From assembly GCA_030700225.1 (NCBI GenBank), contig JAUYJT010000003.1, positions 1 to 48,934 of the forward strand: a stretch of 48,934 nucleotides of DNA, given 5' to 3'. The translations under genes and the position numbers were made by a program. Below are positions 8,201 through 19,067 of the stretch, piece after piece. This stretch comes from Candidatus Nanopelagicales bacterium (lineage in GTDB: Bacteria; Actinomycetota; Actinomycetes; S36-B12; GCA-2699445). Under the pieces are notes generated by a model. The model did no database searches, was not told the DNA's origin, and saw only the letters and a program-made list of their open reading frames with translations. The first letter of the stretch is position 1, and each line of letters begins with the position of its first letter.

Positions 8201-8872
8201 ATGGATGAACCTGAGGATCAGAACGGTGGCATCCGAGTACTCATCGTCGATGACCATCCACTATTCCGCGCGGGCATCCGGGAACGCCTCCACACCGATG
8301 ACGACAGCATCGTGGTGGTAGGTGAAGCTCACGACGGCGCGCAGGCCCGCGAGCTGGTCAGCTCATTGACCCCGAACGTCGTGCTAATGGACATCGCGAT
8401 GCAGGGAATGAACGGGATCGAAGCGACTCGGCTCATCCACTCTGAATTCCCCGAGGTCGGGATCATCATCCTGTCCGTCTACGACGATACGCAGTATGTC
8501 CGCAAGGCCATTGAGGCCGGGGCCAGCGGCTACCTGCTCAAGACGGTCGAGCCGATCGAACTCAAGGAATCGATCAAGCGCGTAGCCCACGGCGAATCCG
8601 CCTTGTCCGGCTCGGTCGCGCGCGCGCTGCTCACTCGGCTTTCGGACCCCTCCGCCGAGTCTGGCCAGCTAAGCGTCCGCGAACTCCAGGTGCTCCAGCT
8701 CGCGGCGAATGGCGCGTCGAACAGGACCATCGGACAGGAGCTGTTCCTGAGCACCCGGACAGTCGAAGCGCACATGCGCAACATCTTCGACAAGCTCGGT
8801 GTCTCATCGCGCATGCAGGCAGTGACAGAGGCCGTGCGCCACCAATGGATCCGGCTGCCGGATGCAGACTGA
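8201..8872 (+). CDS. NarL/FixJ-family response regulator
   Basis: This is a DNA-binding response regulator of 223 aa, the usual family length. The receiver domain spans about residues 11-125 with the acidic pair in IVDDHPLF, phospho-acceptor D64 (VVLMDIAM) and K114 (YLLKTVE). A LuxR-type helix-turn-helix follows (about 155-217; SVRELQVLQLAANGASN, then TVEAHMRNIFDKL). The start is ATG 8201 with AGGGAGA upstream. It overlaps the histidine kinase gene by 11 nt, so the two are co-translated partners. It is transcribed divergently from the cupredoxin/Fe-S/NrfD operon, which makes that operon the first candidate target; this is inference. Confidence 0.93.
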   Translation: MDEPEDQNGGIRVLIVDDHPLFRAGIRERLHTDDDSIVVVGEAHDGAQARELVSSLTPNVVLMDIAMQGMNGIEATRLIHSEFPEVGIIILSVYDDTQYVRKAIEAGASGYLLKTVEPIELKESIKRVAHGESALSGSVARALLTRLSDPSAESGQLSVRELQVLQLAANGASNRTIGQELFLSTRTVEAHMRNIFDKLGVSSRMQAVTEAVRHQWIRLPDAD

Positions 8873-10448
8873 ACCTGATCCGGCCCAGGCTCCGGGATTC
8901 CTGTGGGCCGTGAGCGAGAGGGCCAATCGCGGAGGAGTTCCTGTCCGGGATCCGCGTTTCTGGGTCACGCAGGCACTCGTCCTGGCGATCGTCACCGGGC
9001 ACCTCTTTTTCGAGCGAGTGCAGGTGCTGGTCGGGGAATCCGAGTTGTACCTGCTATCCGTTTCAGTGATCCTGATCCCCGTCGTCTATGCGGCGCTGAG
9101 CTTCGGTCTGCGGGGTGCCCTGCCAACGACACTGTGGGCACTCGCTCTGTCCATGCCGGAGATCATCCTCCACCAATGGACAACGCGCGTGGGCATCCTG
9201 GCCGAATTCGGCATCGTGCTGGCGATCGCCGTCATCGTGGCCCAGCGCGTGGATCGGGAGAAAGCTGCCACGCGGGAGGCCGAGCAGGCGAACCGCCGGT
9301 TGGCACGACTGAATGCGTCGGCGGCTGCGGTGGCGGACTCCCTCGACTTGGACCGGGTCCTCAGCGGCACCTTGCGGGCGAAGCTCGATCCAGGGAAGCG
9401 GCAAGTCGCCTGGATCCGCGTCCTTCCTGGCCTGCACGGCCCCTGCCTGACGGTCATCGACGCCCGGAAGGTGACCCCACCCGCGGAGCTGACAACCTCG
9501 CAGGAATTCCTGACGACCGCAGCTTGCTCGGCCGGGAGCTTCCAGCGCGACGATCCTGGTGGAATCGCGCCTCACACGATCGTCGCCGCTCTGAAGTCCG
9601 AGGGTCAGACTGTGGGCGCCATCGGCGTCACTCAACCGGACGAGGCACTCTCTGAGGACGAGTGCCAAGTCCACATGACTATCGCGAACCAGCTGGGCGT
9701 GGCCCTGAACAACATCCGCAACCACGCCAGCACCCGTGAGGCACTAGCAGCTCTGTCCCGGGCCAAGGAGAACCTGGAGATCTACATCGCGCTCGCAACC
9801 GAGGCCCAGGAGGAAGAGCGCAGGCGACTGTCCCGCGAACTCCATGACGACATCCTCCAATCCCTTGTCGTGGCCAAATCCAATATCGCGTCGGTGACCA
9901 CCGACGATCTGCCCCAGGTTGAGCACGCCCGTCTGGTCGACGTCCAAGGAATCCTGTCGGGCGCCGTTGACAACCTCCGGCGCTACTGCAGGGGTCTACG
10001 CCCCTCTCTGCTCGACGATCTTGGGCTCGTCGACGCCGTTGACTGGCTAGTCGGCGACCTGATGACCCGAGCGAATCTCACCGTTGACCTGACGATCCAG
10101 GGCACGCCGCAGCGTTTGGGCAGCCGCGACGAACTGCTGATATTCCGGGTCATCCAGGAAGCCCTCCACAATGTGGAGCGTCATGCGCAGGCAACGCATG
10201 CCCACGTGGAGCTGTCCTTCTCAGATGGCACCCTCGTGGTCGTTGTTGAGGACGACGGTAGGGGGATGGCGACGAATGGCCAGTCAGGCGGGCAACCCTC
10301 CGACACGGGCCTGGGCCTGCGGGGAATGGAAGAGCGAGCCAAACTCCTCGACGCCTCACTCAGGGTCGAGAGCCATTTGGGCCAGGGCACGACGCTCACT
10401 CTCGACGTGCCCATCCCTCCGGCCCGCGAGCCAACCGACCAGAAATGA
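8862..10448 (+). CDS. Membrane histidine kinase (HisKA_3 type, GAF-like sensor)
   Basis: This 528-aa sensor kinase pairs with the upstream regulator. About three to four hydrophobic segments (residues 36-128) form an N-terminal membrane region. A short coiled-coil with many Ala/Arg/Glu leads to a GAF-like domain (about 155-285) containing Cys195, Cys222 and Cys268. The HisKA_3 dimerisation helix carries phospho-acceptor H328 in RELHDDILQ. The ATPase domain follows, with an N-box (ALHNVERHA), DDGRGM and GLGLRGMEERA. The NarL-family kinase/regulator type often senses redox or respiratory signals, but no ligand can be read from this sequence. Confidence 0.92.
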   Translation: MQTEPDPAQAPGFLWAVSERANRGGVPVRDPRFWVTQALVLAIVTGHLFFERVQVLVGESELYLLSVSVILIPVVYAALSFGLRGALPTTLWALALSMPEIILHQWTTRVGILAEFGIVLAIAVIVAQRVDREKAATREAEQANRRLARLNASAAAVADSLDLDRVLSGTLRAKLDPGKRQVAWIRVLPGLHGPCLTVIDARKVTPPAELTTSQEFLTTAACSAGSFQRDDPGGIAPHTIVAALKSEGQTVGAIGVTQPDEALSEDECQVHMTIANQLGVALNNIRNHASTREALAALSRAKENLEIYIALATEAQEEERRRLSRELHDDILQSLVVAKSNIASVTTDDLPQVEHARLVDVQGILSGAVDNLRRYCRGLRPSLLDDLGLVDAVDWLVGDLMTRANLTVDLTIQGTPQRLGSRDELLIFRVIQEALHNVERHAQATHAHVELSFSDGTLVVVVEDDGRGMATNGQSGGQPSDTGLGLRGMEERAKLLDASLRVESHLGQGTTLTLDVPIPPAREPTDQK

Positions 10449-10555
10449 ACGCGAACTGATGAGTCGGCCGTCCCGAGGCCGACGACATGCCACGAATGAC
10501 GCGACGGGGTCGATCACCGGGGACCGCGTACTCCACCAGCCGGCGGCAGCACTGC

Positions 10556-10561
10556 GATACT
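10556..10561 (+). promoter_or_regulatory. -10 box for leaderless SDR39U1 gene
   Basis: GATACT ends 6 nt before GTG 10568, and there is no Shine-Dalgarno sequence. The placement puts the transcript start at or next to the start codon. Confidence 0.45.
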
Positions 10562-10567
10562 CGCGAC

Positions 10568-11509
10568 GTGACTGCCATCAGCCTCGGACCGGGGACGACC
10601 ATCGCGATCACAGGCGCCAGCGGGTTGATCGGGTCGGCACTGTCTGCCTCCCTGGCCGACGATGGCGTCCGCGTGATCCGAATGGTGCGACGCGGACGCG
10701 AGTCACGCGAGTCGGCACTTGCGGACACGATCGCCTGGGATCCGGGGCGCGAGTGGGTTGACTGCGACGCCTTCGAAGCAGCCGAGGTCACTGGAGTCGT
10801 CCACCTGGCTGGCGCTGGCGTGGGCGATCGGCGGTGGACTGCGGCCTACCAGCGCACGATCCTCGACTCGCGAGTCCAGGGCACCCGCGCTATTGCGTCG
10901 GCGGTCGCCAAGATGGACCCGCAGCCAGCGCTGGTCTCTGGGTCAGCCATCGGCTACTACGGCGACACCGGCAACCGCTCGGTGGACGAGTCCGGCGCGT
11001 GCGGGACCACGTTCCTAGCCAACGTGGTGCGTCAATGGGAAGAGGCGACTGCTGCCGCCCGGCAAGCCGGCGCTCGCGTTGTGTGCGCGCGGACCGGCCT
11101 AGTTGTGAGCGCGCGCGGAGGGGCATTCGCACGCCTGATCAAGCTGACCCGCATGGGGCTCGGGGGCCGAGTCGGAAGTGGCAACCAGCTGTGGTCGTTC
11201 ATCGCCTTGGCGGACGAAGTCGCGGCGCTGCGCTGGAGCCTTGAACGTGACGTGGAAGGGCCGATCAACCTGGTCGCGCCGCACCCCGTTCCCAACCGGA
11301 AGATCATGCGCGAGATGGGCCGCGTCCTGCACCGGCCGAGCATCGTGCCTGCCCCCGCCGCAGCACTACGAATCGCAGTCGGCAAGTTCGCAGGCGAGAT
11401 CTTGGCCAGCCAGGGGGTGTTGCCAGGCCGATTGAGTCAGGGCGGGTTCACTTGGCAGGCGCCAACATTCGGCGCCGCCTTGGAGTTGGAGCTGGGAGTT
11501 GGCTCATAG
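10568..11509 (+). CDS. SDR39U1/TIGR01777-type NAD-dependent epimerase family protein
   Basis: This atypical short-chain dehydrogenase/reductase has about 313 aa. The Rossmann motif TGASGLIGSAL follows immediately after the start. VVHLAGAGVGDRRW, then SGSAIGYYG and the family's extended C-terminal part (GVLPGRLSQGGFTWQ) identify the SDR39U1 group, which is usually annotated as a nucleoside-diphosphate-sugar epimerase-like protein of uncertain substrate. GTG 10568 is preferred over ATG 10487: the extra N-terminal 27 residues are Arg-rich and unlike the family, and a -10 box fits leaderless expression from 10568. It stands alone, 120 nt after the kinase gene. Confidence 0.88.
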   Translation: MTAISLGPGTTIAITGASGLIGSALSASLADDGVRVIRMVRRGRESRESALADTIAWDPGREWVDCDAFEAAEVTGVVHLAGAGVGDRRWTAAYQRTILDSRVQGTRAIASAVAKMDPQPALVSGSAIGYYGDTGNRSVDESGACGTTFLANVVRQWEEATAAARQAGARVVCARTGLVVSARGGAFARLIKLTRMGLGGRVGSGNQLWSFIALADEVAALRWSLERDVEGPINLVAPHPVPNRKIMREMGRVLHRPSIVPAPAAALRIAVGKFAGEILASQGVLPGRLSQGGFTWQAPTFGAALELELGVGS

Positions 11510-11560
11510 GCCAACGTAGCCCCGTGCGCTTTCGCGTCGCGTCAGGCACCGCACCTGACC

Positions 11561-11566
11561 TAACCT
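11561..11566 (+). promoter_or_regulatory. -10 box for leaderless beta-glucosidase gene
   Basis: TAACCT ends 7 nt before ATG 11574, with no ribosome site between. Confidence 0.45.
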
Positions 11567-11573
11567 GAGCCCG

Positions 11574-12944
<1,371 letters not shown>

Positions 12945-13933
12945 TCCTTCTCCGCGATCCCCGCCGTCAACGCCGCCGATCCGTACAAGATGACCGATTG
13001 CAGGTAGAGGACAAGCAGTACAGCGACGGGAGCGGCGAATGCGCCATACTGGGGCTTGGATACCGAGTAAGCCACAACTCCGTCCATTACGTACTGCAGG
13101 ACCGCGATTCCGGCCCCGCCGACGGCCGCTCCGATCAGTCGAGGTTGGCGATCTGGCCGGATCCCACCCATGGTCCCGAGAATCACATACACGACGATCC
13201 CATCCAGGGCCACGGACACCAACGCCGTGAAAGCGACCACCGCACCGCGGGATACGGCACCATCGAACCCAATCGCGTTCATCACAGGTTGCGCGAACGA
13301 CATGATGGCGACCGATAACACAAGCGAGATCGCGATTAGCGGCGCGATCAGTAGCGACCACCCGACCAACCTCACGCGGGCCAACACCATGTTTCGCCCG
13401 TCCTTGGCCGCACCGTAGATCTGGTGCAACGAAGCGCTCACCGCCACCATCGCCCCGCCGCTGGCATACGCCAGCGCGACCAGACCCAGGATCGACGTCG
13501 TCTGTCCCACCTTGCGCAGCTGTTCGGCGTCGATCCCGCCGACTCCGAGCACCCCAGGAAATTCCTGGCGCAGCGCCTCTTCGATGAACTTGGCCGCCTG
13601 ATCGCTTCCTATAAGGGCCGTCAGCCCGAAGGCGAGCGCGGTCAACGCGAAGACAGCCAGGAACAGGTAGTACGCCGTACCCGCCGCCAGCAGAGACGCC
13701 CCCGACAAGGAGTAGCGCAGAAGGCCCCGATAGACGACCCCGGCTGTTCGGCTGCGATCTTCGACGACGCTCAGCGTCCGCACGACCGACTTGGGCGGAG
13801 GATCGATGGATTCCCCTGGGATTGGCGGCAGCGTCGTGACTGACATCTTCCAACCCTGGCGCACTTCCAAGGCCGCCGCTGCCCGACTCCTGCGACTTTC
13901 ACCACCAGATATTGACCAACAATGCTCTTCCGC

Positions 13934-13962
13934 TTGAGACCCGCGTCACATGTTGCGATGCT
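13934..13962 (+). promoter_or_regulatory. Sigma-70-type promoter of the hydrogenase operon
   Basis: -35 TTGAGA (13934-13939), a 17-nt spacer and -10 GATGCT (13957-13962). The expected transcript start falls on GTG 13969. This is the best-matched promoter in the window. Confidence 0.6.
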
Positions 13963-13968
13963 GTGCGG

Positions 13969-15129
13969 GTGAACCAAGCGACCGCCTCCCAGGCTCCCCC
14001 CTCAGTCGTCCCAAGAGCAGGGCTGGATGACCTGATGGGCAGCCTGCGCCAAGACGGATACCAGCTCATTGGGCCAACGGTCCAAGGCAACGCGATCTGT
14101 GTAGCACCCATTGACTGCTTGGTGGACTTGCCCCGGGGATTGGGCGACTCCCAGGACAACGGGCAGTACAGGGTCCTCGAGCGGGACGACGGGGCGTACT
14201 TCGCCTTCGCCAATCCTGCCGGCGGCTGGAAGAAGTACCTGTTCCCGCCGCGCAGCGTGCTGTTTCGTTCCCACGTTGACGGCGACTCGGTAACGGTCGA
14301 AGACGTCGCAGATGAAATTCCCAAGCGAGCCTTCTTCGGAATCCGCGGGTGCGACCTGGCGGCAATCGGCGTACAGGACGCGGTGTTCATGGCAGACAGG
14401 ACTACAGACCCCGCCTACGCGGCTAGACGCGAGGGCCTGTTCATAGTCGCCGCGAACTGCTCGGATCCCTCCGCGTCCTGCTTCTGCCCATCGATGGGAA
14501 CCGGACCCGCCGTGCGTAGCGGAGCAGATCTAGTCATCACCGAGCTGGACCCAGCGGACCCCGACAGCCACAGGTTCCTGATCGACGCCCACACCGTGCG
14601 CGGGCAGTCTGTCTTGGCGCAACTGGGTGCGGGCCCCGCCACCCCAGAAGACATCGCCGCGGCAGACAGGGTCAACACGTCAGCGAACGAACGCATCGAG
14701 CGGCACATGGACACCGAAGGTCTGCCGCAGCTGCTGCGCGACTCGGCCAACCATCCACAGTGGAAGGACGTCGCCAAGCGGTGTCTTTCCTGCGGCAACT
14801 GCACCATGTCGTGCCCGACTTGCTTCTGCTCCGACATCGACGACGTACCGAACGCCGCGGAAGGTGTCAATGAGCGCGTTCGGGTCTGGAGTTCCTGCTT
14901 CCAGCTGAGCCACTCTTACATCCACGGAGGTTCGATCCGCCTCTCGCCAAAGTCCCGATACCGCCAGTGGATGACGCACAAACTATCCACTTGGTGGGAC
15001 CAGTTCGACATGTCGGGCTGCGTGGGCTGCGGCAGATGTATCACGTGGTGCCCGGTCGGCATCGACATCACCGCGGAAGTGCGGGCGATTCGGGACGACC
15101 CTGCCGATCCGGTTGAGGAGAGAGCATAG
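13969..15129 (+). CDS. hyhB: Group 3b [NiFe] hydrogenase beta subunit (4Fe-4S electron-transfer)
   Basis: This cytoplasmic iron-sulfur subunit of about 386 aa carries electrons between the small subunit and the flavin subunit. The N-terminal and middle part matches HydB-type sulfhydrogenase beta subunits ([26 protein letters not shown]). Two C-terminal Cys clusters follow: [17 protein letters not shown] and [21 protein letters not shown] 13969 is chosen over ATG 13912 because a well-placed promoter makes it a leaderless start and the N-terminus then fits the family. It is the first gene of a tight six-gene operon (3-nt gap or overlaps throughout). Homologues in group 3b enzymes couple H2 to NAD(P). 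Confidence 0.9.
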   Translation: MNQATASQAPPSVVPRAGLDDLMGSLRQDGYQLIGPTVQGNAICVAPIDCLVDLPRGLGDSQDNGQYRVLERDDGAYFAFANPAGGWKKYLFPPRSVLFRSHVDGDSVTVEDVADEIPKRAFFGIRGCDLAAIGVQDAVFMADRTTDPAYAARREGLFIVAANCSDPSASCFCPSMGTGPAVRSGADLVITELDPADPDSHRFLIDAHTVRGQSVLAQLGAGPATPEDIAAADRVNTSANERIERHMDTEGLPQLLRDSANHPQWKDVAKRCLSCGNCTMSCPTCFCSDIDDVPNAAEGVNERVRVWSSCFQLSHSYIHGGSIRLSPKSRYRQWMTHKLSTWWDQFDMSGCVGCGRCITWCPVGIDITAEVRAIRDDPADPVEERA

Positions 15130-15131
15130 AC

Positions 15132-15605
15132 ATGGAGTCGACACGAGAGCAGCTAGACCATCATCGCTTCTTCAAGAAGATGCCCGCGGAGCTTCTCGAT
15201 AGGCTCGCGGACTGCGCCGAGAGGGTCTCGTTCGATGAAGACGAGGAGATCCTGACCGAGGGTTCTCCTGCCAACAGCTTCTACGCGGTCCTGTCGGGAC
15301 GGGTCAGCGTTGGCCTACGCACTCCCAATCGGGGACTGGCGACGATCGAGACGCTCCACTCTGGCGACATCCTCGGCTGGTCATGGTTGATTCCCCCCTA
15401 CCGGTGGAACTTCGATGCGATTGCCCTGGAACCTGTGGACGCTATCGAGTTCCACGCCGACCGGCTACGACCGTTCATGGACAGCGACCCGCAAGCAGCG
15501 CATGCCCTGATTCTTGGCATCGCCGCCGTGATGGAAGAGAGGCTCCAATCAGCAGGCATACGTCTCCTCGATCTCTATGGCGGCAACCATGACGCATCTA
15601 GCTGA
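15132..15605 (+). CDS. Stand-alone cyclic-nucleotide-binding-like (Crp-N) protein in the hydrogenase operon
   Basis: This 157-aa protein consists of one cNMP-binding beta-barrel ([20 protein letters not shown], then [19 protein letters not shown] and [12 protein letters not shown]) plus a C-terminal helix. It has no DNA-binding domain. In the phosphate-binding cassette, the Glu that normally contacts the ribose is replaced in GDILGWSW, while an Arg is kept (PYRWNF), so ligand binding is doubtful. It lies 2 nt after the beta subunit and overlaps the gamma subunit gene. The position inside the operon suggests a regulatory or structural role in the enzyme; this is inference. Confidence 0.85.
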   Translation: MESTREQLDHHRFFKKMPAELLDRLADCAERVSFDEDEEILTEGSPANSFYAVLSGRVSVGLRTPNRGLATIETLHSGDILGWSWLIPPYRWNFDAIALEPVDAIEFHADRLRPFMDSDPQAAHALILGIAAVMEERLQSAGIRLLDLYGGNHDASS

Positions 15606-16443
15606 CACGCAGGAGCCCACGCGGGTGAAGCCGATGCAACCAGCGCTGTACCAACTGACGGAGCACGCGCGCGAGACCAAGAACTCCGTGACGATCACGC
15701 TGGCCCCGCTTGGTGACCCTGTGCCCCAAGGCATGCCCGGCCAGTTCAACATGCTGTGGGCGTGGGGGCTCGGTGAGATTCCAATCTCAATCAGCGCCGT
15801 ACCGTCGCCGGACGTCATTGTCCACACGATCCGGGAAGTCGGTGCGGTCAGCCACGCTCTGTGCGCGGCCAAGCCCGGAACCGCGATCGGAGTCCGGGGG
15901 CCCTTCGGAAACACATGGCCAGTGGATGACGCCCGCGGTCACGATGTCGTCATCGTGGCCGGCGGTATCGGCATGGCGCCGCTTCGTCCCGTGATCCACG
16001 CGATCCTCGCTGATCGCTCGGCTTTCGGCGACGTGACACTGGTAGTCGGAGCCCGACACGCCAAGGACCTGCTGTTCCGTGGGGAGCTGGACGGCTGGTG
16101 GCGGAGCCAGAGCATCCGTGTACGCACCATAGTCGACGAATCGACTCCTGACTGGCGCGGAAACGTCGGCATCGTCACCCAGGAGCTTCGACGCGTAACC
16201 GTCGACCCCGAACGCACAGTCGCGATGGTGTGCGGGCCCGAGATCATGATGCGGTTCGTGGCCAACCACTTGATCGACGAGGGTGTTGACCCCGAGAGGA
16301 TCGCGGTGTCGATGGAGCGCAACATGCAGTGCGGGATCGGGCAGTGCGGCCACTGTCAACTGGCGGGCGACTTCGTCTGCACGGACGGTCCTGTGTACAC
16401 CTGGCAGTCAGCTCTACCGTTGATGGAAGTGCGTGAGCTATGA
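15589..16443 (+). CDS. hyhG: Hydrogenase gamma subunit (FAD/NAD(P)-binding, 2Fe-2S)
   Basis: This is the diaphorase-like subunit that exchanges electrons with NAD(P)(H), about 284 aa. It belongs to the ferredoxin-NADP reductase/dihydroorotate dehydrogenase electron-transfer family. The FAD-binding barrel comes first ([19 protein letters not shown]), then the nucleotide-binding fold ([25 protein letters not shown]), and a C-terminal [2Fe-2S] motif [11 protein letters not shown] with a further Cys in [11 protein letters not shown] 15589 has GGCGG five nt upstream; ATG 15577 is also possible. The start overlaps the preceding gene and the stop overlaps the small-subunit start (ATGA). Confidence 0.9.
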   Translation: MTHLADTQEPTRVKPMQPALYQLTEHARETKNSVTITLAPLGDPVPQGMPGQFNMLWAWGLGEIPISISAVPSPDVIVHTIREVGAVSHALCAAKPGTAIGVRGPFGNTWPVDDARGHDVVIVAGGIGMAPLRPVIHAILADRSAFGDVTLVVGARHAKDLLFRGELDGWWRSQSIRVRTIVDESTPDWRGNVGIVTQELRRVTVDPERTVAMVCGPEIMMRFVANHLIDEGVDPERIAVSMERNMQCGIGQCGHCQLAGDFVCTDGPVYTWQSALPLMEVREL

Positions 16444-17222
16444 GCGCAAGGAAACCCAGAGTCGCCATTTGGAAGTTCGCGTCCTGTGACGGATGTCAGC
16501 TGACACTGCTGGACTGTGAGGACGAGTTGCTGGCCGTCGCCGGCGCGGTGGAGTTCGCCTACTTCCTCGAAGCGACTAGCACCGTTTCGGGCGGACCGTA
16601 CGATCTGTCGATCGTTGAAGGGTCCGTGACAACGGAGTCCGACGCCGAGCGGATCCAGGGAATCAGGGAACAGTCGGCGGCCCTGATTTCGATCGGTGCT
16701 TGCGCGACCAGCGGCGGCATCCAGGCCCTGCGGAATTTCGCGGACGTCAAAGAGTACATCCCGATGGTCTACGCCCACCCGGAGTACATCAGCACCCTGG
16801 ACACTTCGACGCCGATCTCAGATCACGTGAAGGTGGATTTCGAACTGCGCGGCTGCCCCATCAGCAAAGCACAGCTGCTCCAAGTCATCTCCCAGTTCCT
16901 GTTGGGCGGAGTCCCCGAGCTCGAGTCAGCGGCCGTCTGCCTCGAGTGCAAGCGGCGCGGAACGACCTGCCTCGTCGTCGCGGACGGCACACCATGCCTT
17001 GGGCCCGTGACTCACGCGGGCTGCGGGGCCCTGTGTCCGGCGTTCGATCGTGGCTGCTTCGGATGCTTCGGCCCATCGGACACGACTAACGTCCCAGCTC
17101 TCGCGGACCGTCTGCGCGAGCTCAACATGACCGACGGCGCGATCGAACGGCTGGTCCACACATTCGCCGCCGCCGCACCCGAATTCCGAGACTTCGGGCT
17201 CACCGAGGAGGCCAAGCCGTGA
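16440..17222 (+). CDS. hyhS: Group 3b [NiFe] hydrogenase small (delta) subunit
   Basis: This iron-sulfur subunit of 260 aa wires the NiFe site to the beta/gamma module. The proximal cluster motif CDGCQL (C16, C19) is followed by [17 protein letters not shown] and C-terminal Cys motifs ([32 protein letters not shown]). There is no Tat signal, as expected for a cytoplasmic group 3 enzyme. It overlaps its neighbours by 4 nt on both sides (ATGA, GTGA). Confidence 0.93.
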   Translation: MSARKPRVAIWKFASCDGCQLTLLDCEDELLAVAGAVEFAYFLEATSTVSGGPYDLSIVEGSVTTESDAERIQGIREQSAALISIGACATSGGIQALRNFADVKEYIPMVYAHPEYISTLDTSTPISDHVKVDFELRGCPISKAQLLQVISQFLLGGVPELESAAVCLECKRRGTTCLVVADGTPCLGPVTHAGCGALCPAFDRGCFGCFGPSDTTNVPALADRLRELNMTDGAIERLVHTFAAAAPEFRDFGLTEEAKP

Positions 17223-18520
17223 CTCACCGAACAGGTGGCCGCATTCTTCGTGTCAAAGCCCTGGCACGAGTCGAAGGCGAAGGCGCCCTGAAGGTCACCA
17301 TTCGAGGTGACGAGGTCGTACAGGCAGAGCTCACCATCTACGAGCCGCCACGGTTCTTCGAGGCCTTCCTGCGGGGACGCAGCTACGAGGAGCCCCCGGA
17401 CATCACAGCGCGCATCTGCGGGATCTGCCCCGTGGCCTACCAGATGAGCGCGTGCCGGGCGATTGAGGATGCCTGCGGCGTGAAGGTCGAAGGCCAGATC
17501 GCTGATCTGCGTCGGCTTCTGTACTGCGGTGAGTGGATCGAGAGCCACGCTCTGCACATCTACCTGCTCCACGCTCCGGACTTCCTGGGAGTGAGCAGTG
17601 CGATAGACCTGGCTGTCACCCACCGCGAGATCGTCGAGCAAGCACTCCGGCTGAAGAAACTCGGCAACAGTATCCTCGAGATCGTCGGCGGCCGGGCGAT
17701 CCACCCGATCAACGTCAAAGTCGGCGGCTTCCATCAGGCCCCAAACGCCGACGAGTTGCGCGCGCTGATCCCCGAGCTGGACTGGGCGCGGCAGTGCTCC
17801 CTAGAAACAGTGCGTCTGGTCTCGACGTTCAACTTCCCCGAACTCGAAGGGGAGTGGGATCTGATCGCGCTGCTTGGCACCGACAAGTACCCAATCATCG
17901 GCGACCGGATCGCATCGGTCAGCGGACGCCTGGATATCCCGATTTCCGAGTTCCGCGACCACATCACTGAAGAGCATGTCGAACACAGCAACGCGCTGCA
18001 CGGGCACTGGGACTTGGGCGAGTACGCCGTGGGCCCGCTCGCCCGGTACAGCCTCAACTATGACCTGCTTCCCCAGGTCGCCCGCGACGCTGCCGCTGAG
18101 GTTGGACTCGGACCCGACTGCAGGAACCCGTTCAAGAGCATCATCGTCCGCGCCGTCGAGCTCCTCGCCGCCTGCGACGAGGCCCAACGTCTCATCAACG
18201 AGTACGTCACGCCAGAACAACCGTTCGTGGAGGTGACTCCAAGGGCAGGCGTCGGGCATGGGATGTCCGAAGCACCCCGCGGCTTGTTGTATCACCGCTA
18301 TGAGCTGGACGACGAGGGGATCGTGCAGTCCGCGACGATCGTGCCGCCAACGGCACAGAACCAGCCCGCCATCGAGCACGATCTGCTGCACGTGGTCCAG
18401 GACAACCTCGACCTCGGAGACGCTGACCTGACAGGGCTATGCGAACAGACCATCCGCAACTACGACCCCTGCATCTCCTGCGCGACGCACTTCCTCGATC
18501 TTCAGATCGACCGAGACTAG
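17219..18520 (+). CDS. hyhL: Group 3b [NiFe] hydrogenase large (alpha) catalytic subunit
   Basis: This catalytic subunit (433 aa) carries the NiFe(CN)2CO centre. Both nickel-binding motifs are complete: L1 RICGICP (C67, C70) and L2 DPCISCATH (C418, C421, H424). A nine-residue tail, FLDLQIDRD, follows H424 and is the expected piece removed by the maturation protease encoded next. Its length and L1/L2 form fit group 3 bidirectional NAD(P)-linked enzymes. The start GTG 17219 overlaps the small-subunit stop. No hyp maturation genes other than the protease are in the window. Confidence 0.94.
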   Translation: MTHRTGGRILRVKALARVEGEGALKVTIRGDEVVQAELTIYEPPRFFEAFLRGRSYEEPPDITARICGICPVAYQMSACRAIEDACGVKVEGQIADLRRLLYCGEWIESHALHIYLLHAPDFLGVSSAIDLAVTHREIVEQALRLKKLGNSILEIVGGRAIHPINVKVGGFHQAPNADELRALIPELDWARQCSLETVRLVSTFNFPELEGEWDLIALLGTDKYPIIGDRIASVSGRLDIPISEFRDHITEEHVEHSNALHGHWDLGEYAVGPLARYSLNYDLLPQVARDAAAEVGLGPDCRNPFKSIIVRAVELLAACDEAQRLINEYVTPEQPFVEVTPRAGVGHGMSEAPRGLLYHRYELDDEGIVQSATIVPPTAQNQPAIEHDLLHVVQDNLDLGDADLTGLCEQTIRNYDPCISCATHFLDLQIDRD

Positions 18521-18996
18521 TGGTGAGGCCGGTCCTTGTGATCGGTGTGGGTAACCCATACCGACGCGACGACGGTGTCGGGTTGGCGATTCTTGATCGG
18601 CTGCGATCCCAACCGCTCGAGGAAGTCGAGATCGTCGAGGAAACTGGCGAGTCTGCTGGGCTGATCGCACGCTGGGCCGGGTACAGCTTCGTGATCATGA
18701 TCGACGCCGTCTCCTCCGGGGCCGCACCAGGAACCGTCCACCGCATCGAATGCAGCGACGGGAACTGGGCAGTTCCCGCCCGCAACAGCAAGGCCAGCAC
18801 GCACGGGCTCGGCGTAGCTGAGGCTGTGCAGTTAGGCCTGGCCCTGGACCGGATTCCCGACCGGCTGACAATCCTCGGCGTTGAGACCAAGGACGTCGCG
18901 AACGGCGAGGGGCTGTCACTCGAAGTCGCGGCCGCCGTTGACGCTGTCGTAGCCGCCGTGATCGCGGAAGTTGAGGCAGTGCTCACACTCAGCTGA
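18520..18996 (+). CDS. Hydrogenase maturation endopeptidase (HycI/HyaD family)
   Basis: This protease of about 158 aa clips the C-terminal tail of the large subunit after nickel insertion. Signatures are VLVIGVGNPYRRDDGVG at the N-terminus, the conserved Asp in MIDAVSSG and the His in STHGLG; these Glu/Asp/His-type positions bind Ni in the family. GTG 18520 shares its first base with the large-subunit TAG, and GTG 18523 is equally possible. A longer reading frame from 18439 would overlap the large subunit and adds no family sequence. It is the last gene of the operon. Confidence 0.9.
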   Translation: MVRPVLVIGVGNPYRRDDGVGLAILDRLRSQPLEEVEIVEETGESAGLIARWAGYSFVIMIDAVSSGAAPGTVHRIECSDGNWAVPARNSKASTHGLGVAEAVQLGLALDRIPDRLTILGVETKDVANGEGLSLEVAAAVDAVVAAVIAEVEAVLTLS

Positions 18997-19030
18997 TGCG
19001 AATCCTCTACTGACCCGCGATCCCCCGTTG

Positions 19031-19057
19031 CCCTGCGGAGCCTCGGGCCCGGCAGGG
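19031..19057. terminator. Possible terminator between convergent genes
   Basis: CCCTGC (19031-19036) can pair with GCAGGG (19052-19057) around a GC-rich loop. It lies between the hydrogenase operon and the convergent gene at 19068. There is no T-run. Confidence 0.35.
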
Positions 19058-19067
19058 ACCCGTCCCC

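Noticed and set aside
18439-18519. Upstream extension of the hydrogenase protease
   Set aside because: It lies inside the large-subunit 3' end; the family's VIGVGNP motif starts right after GTG 18520/18523.
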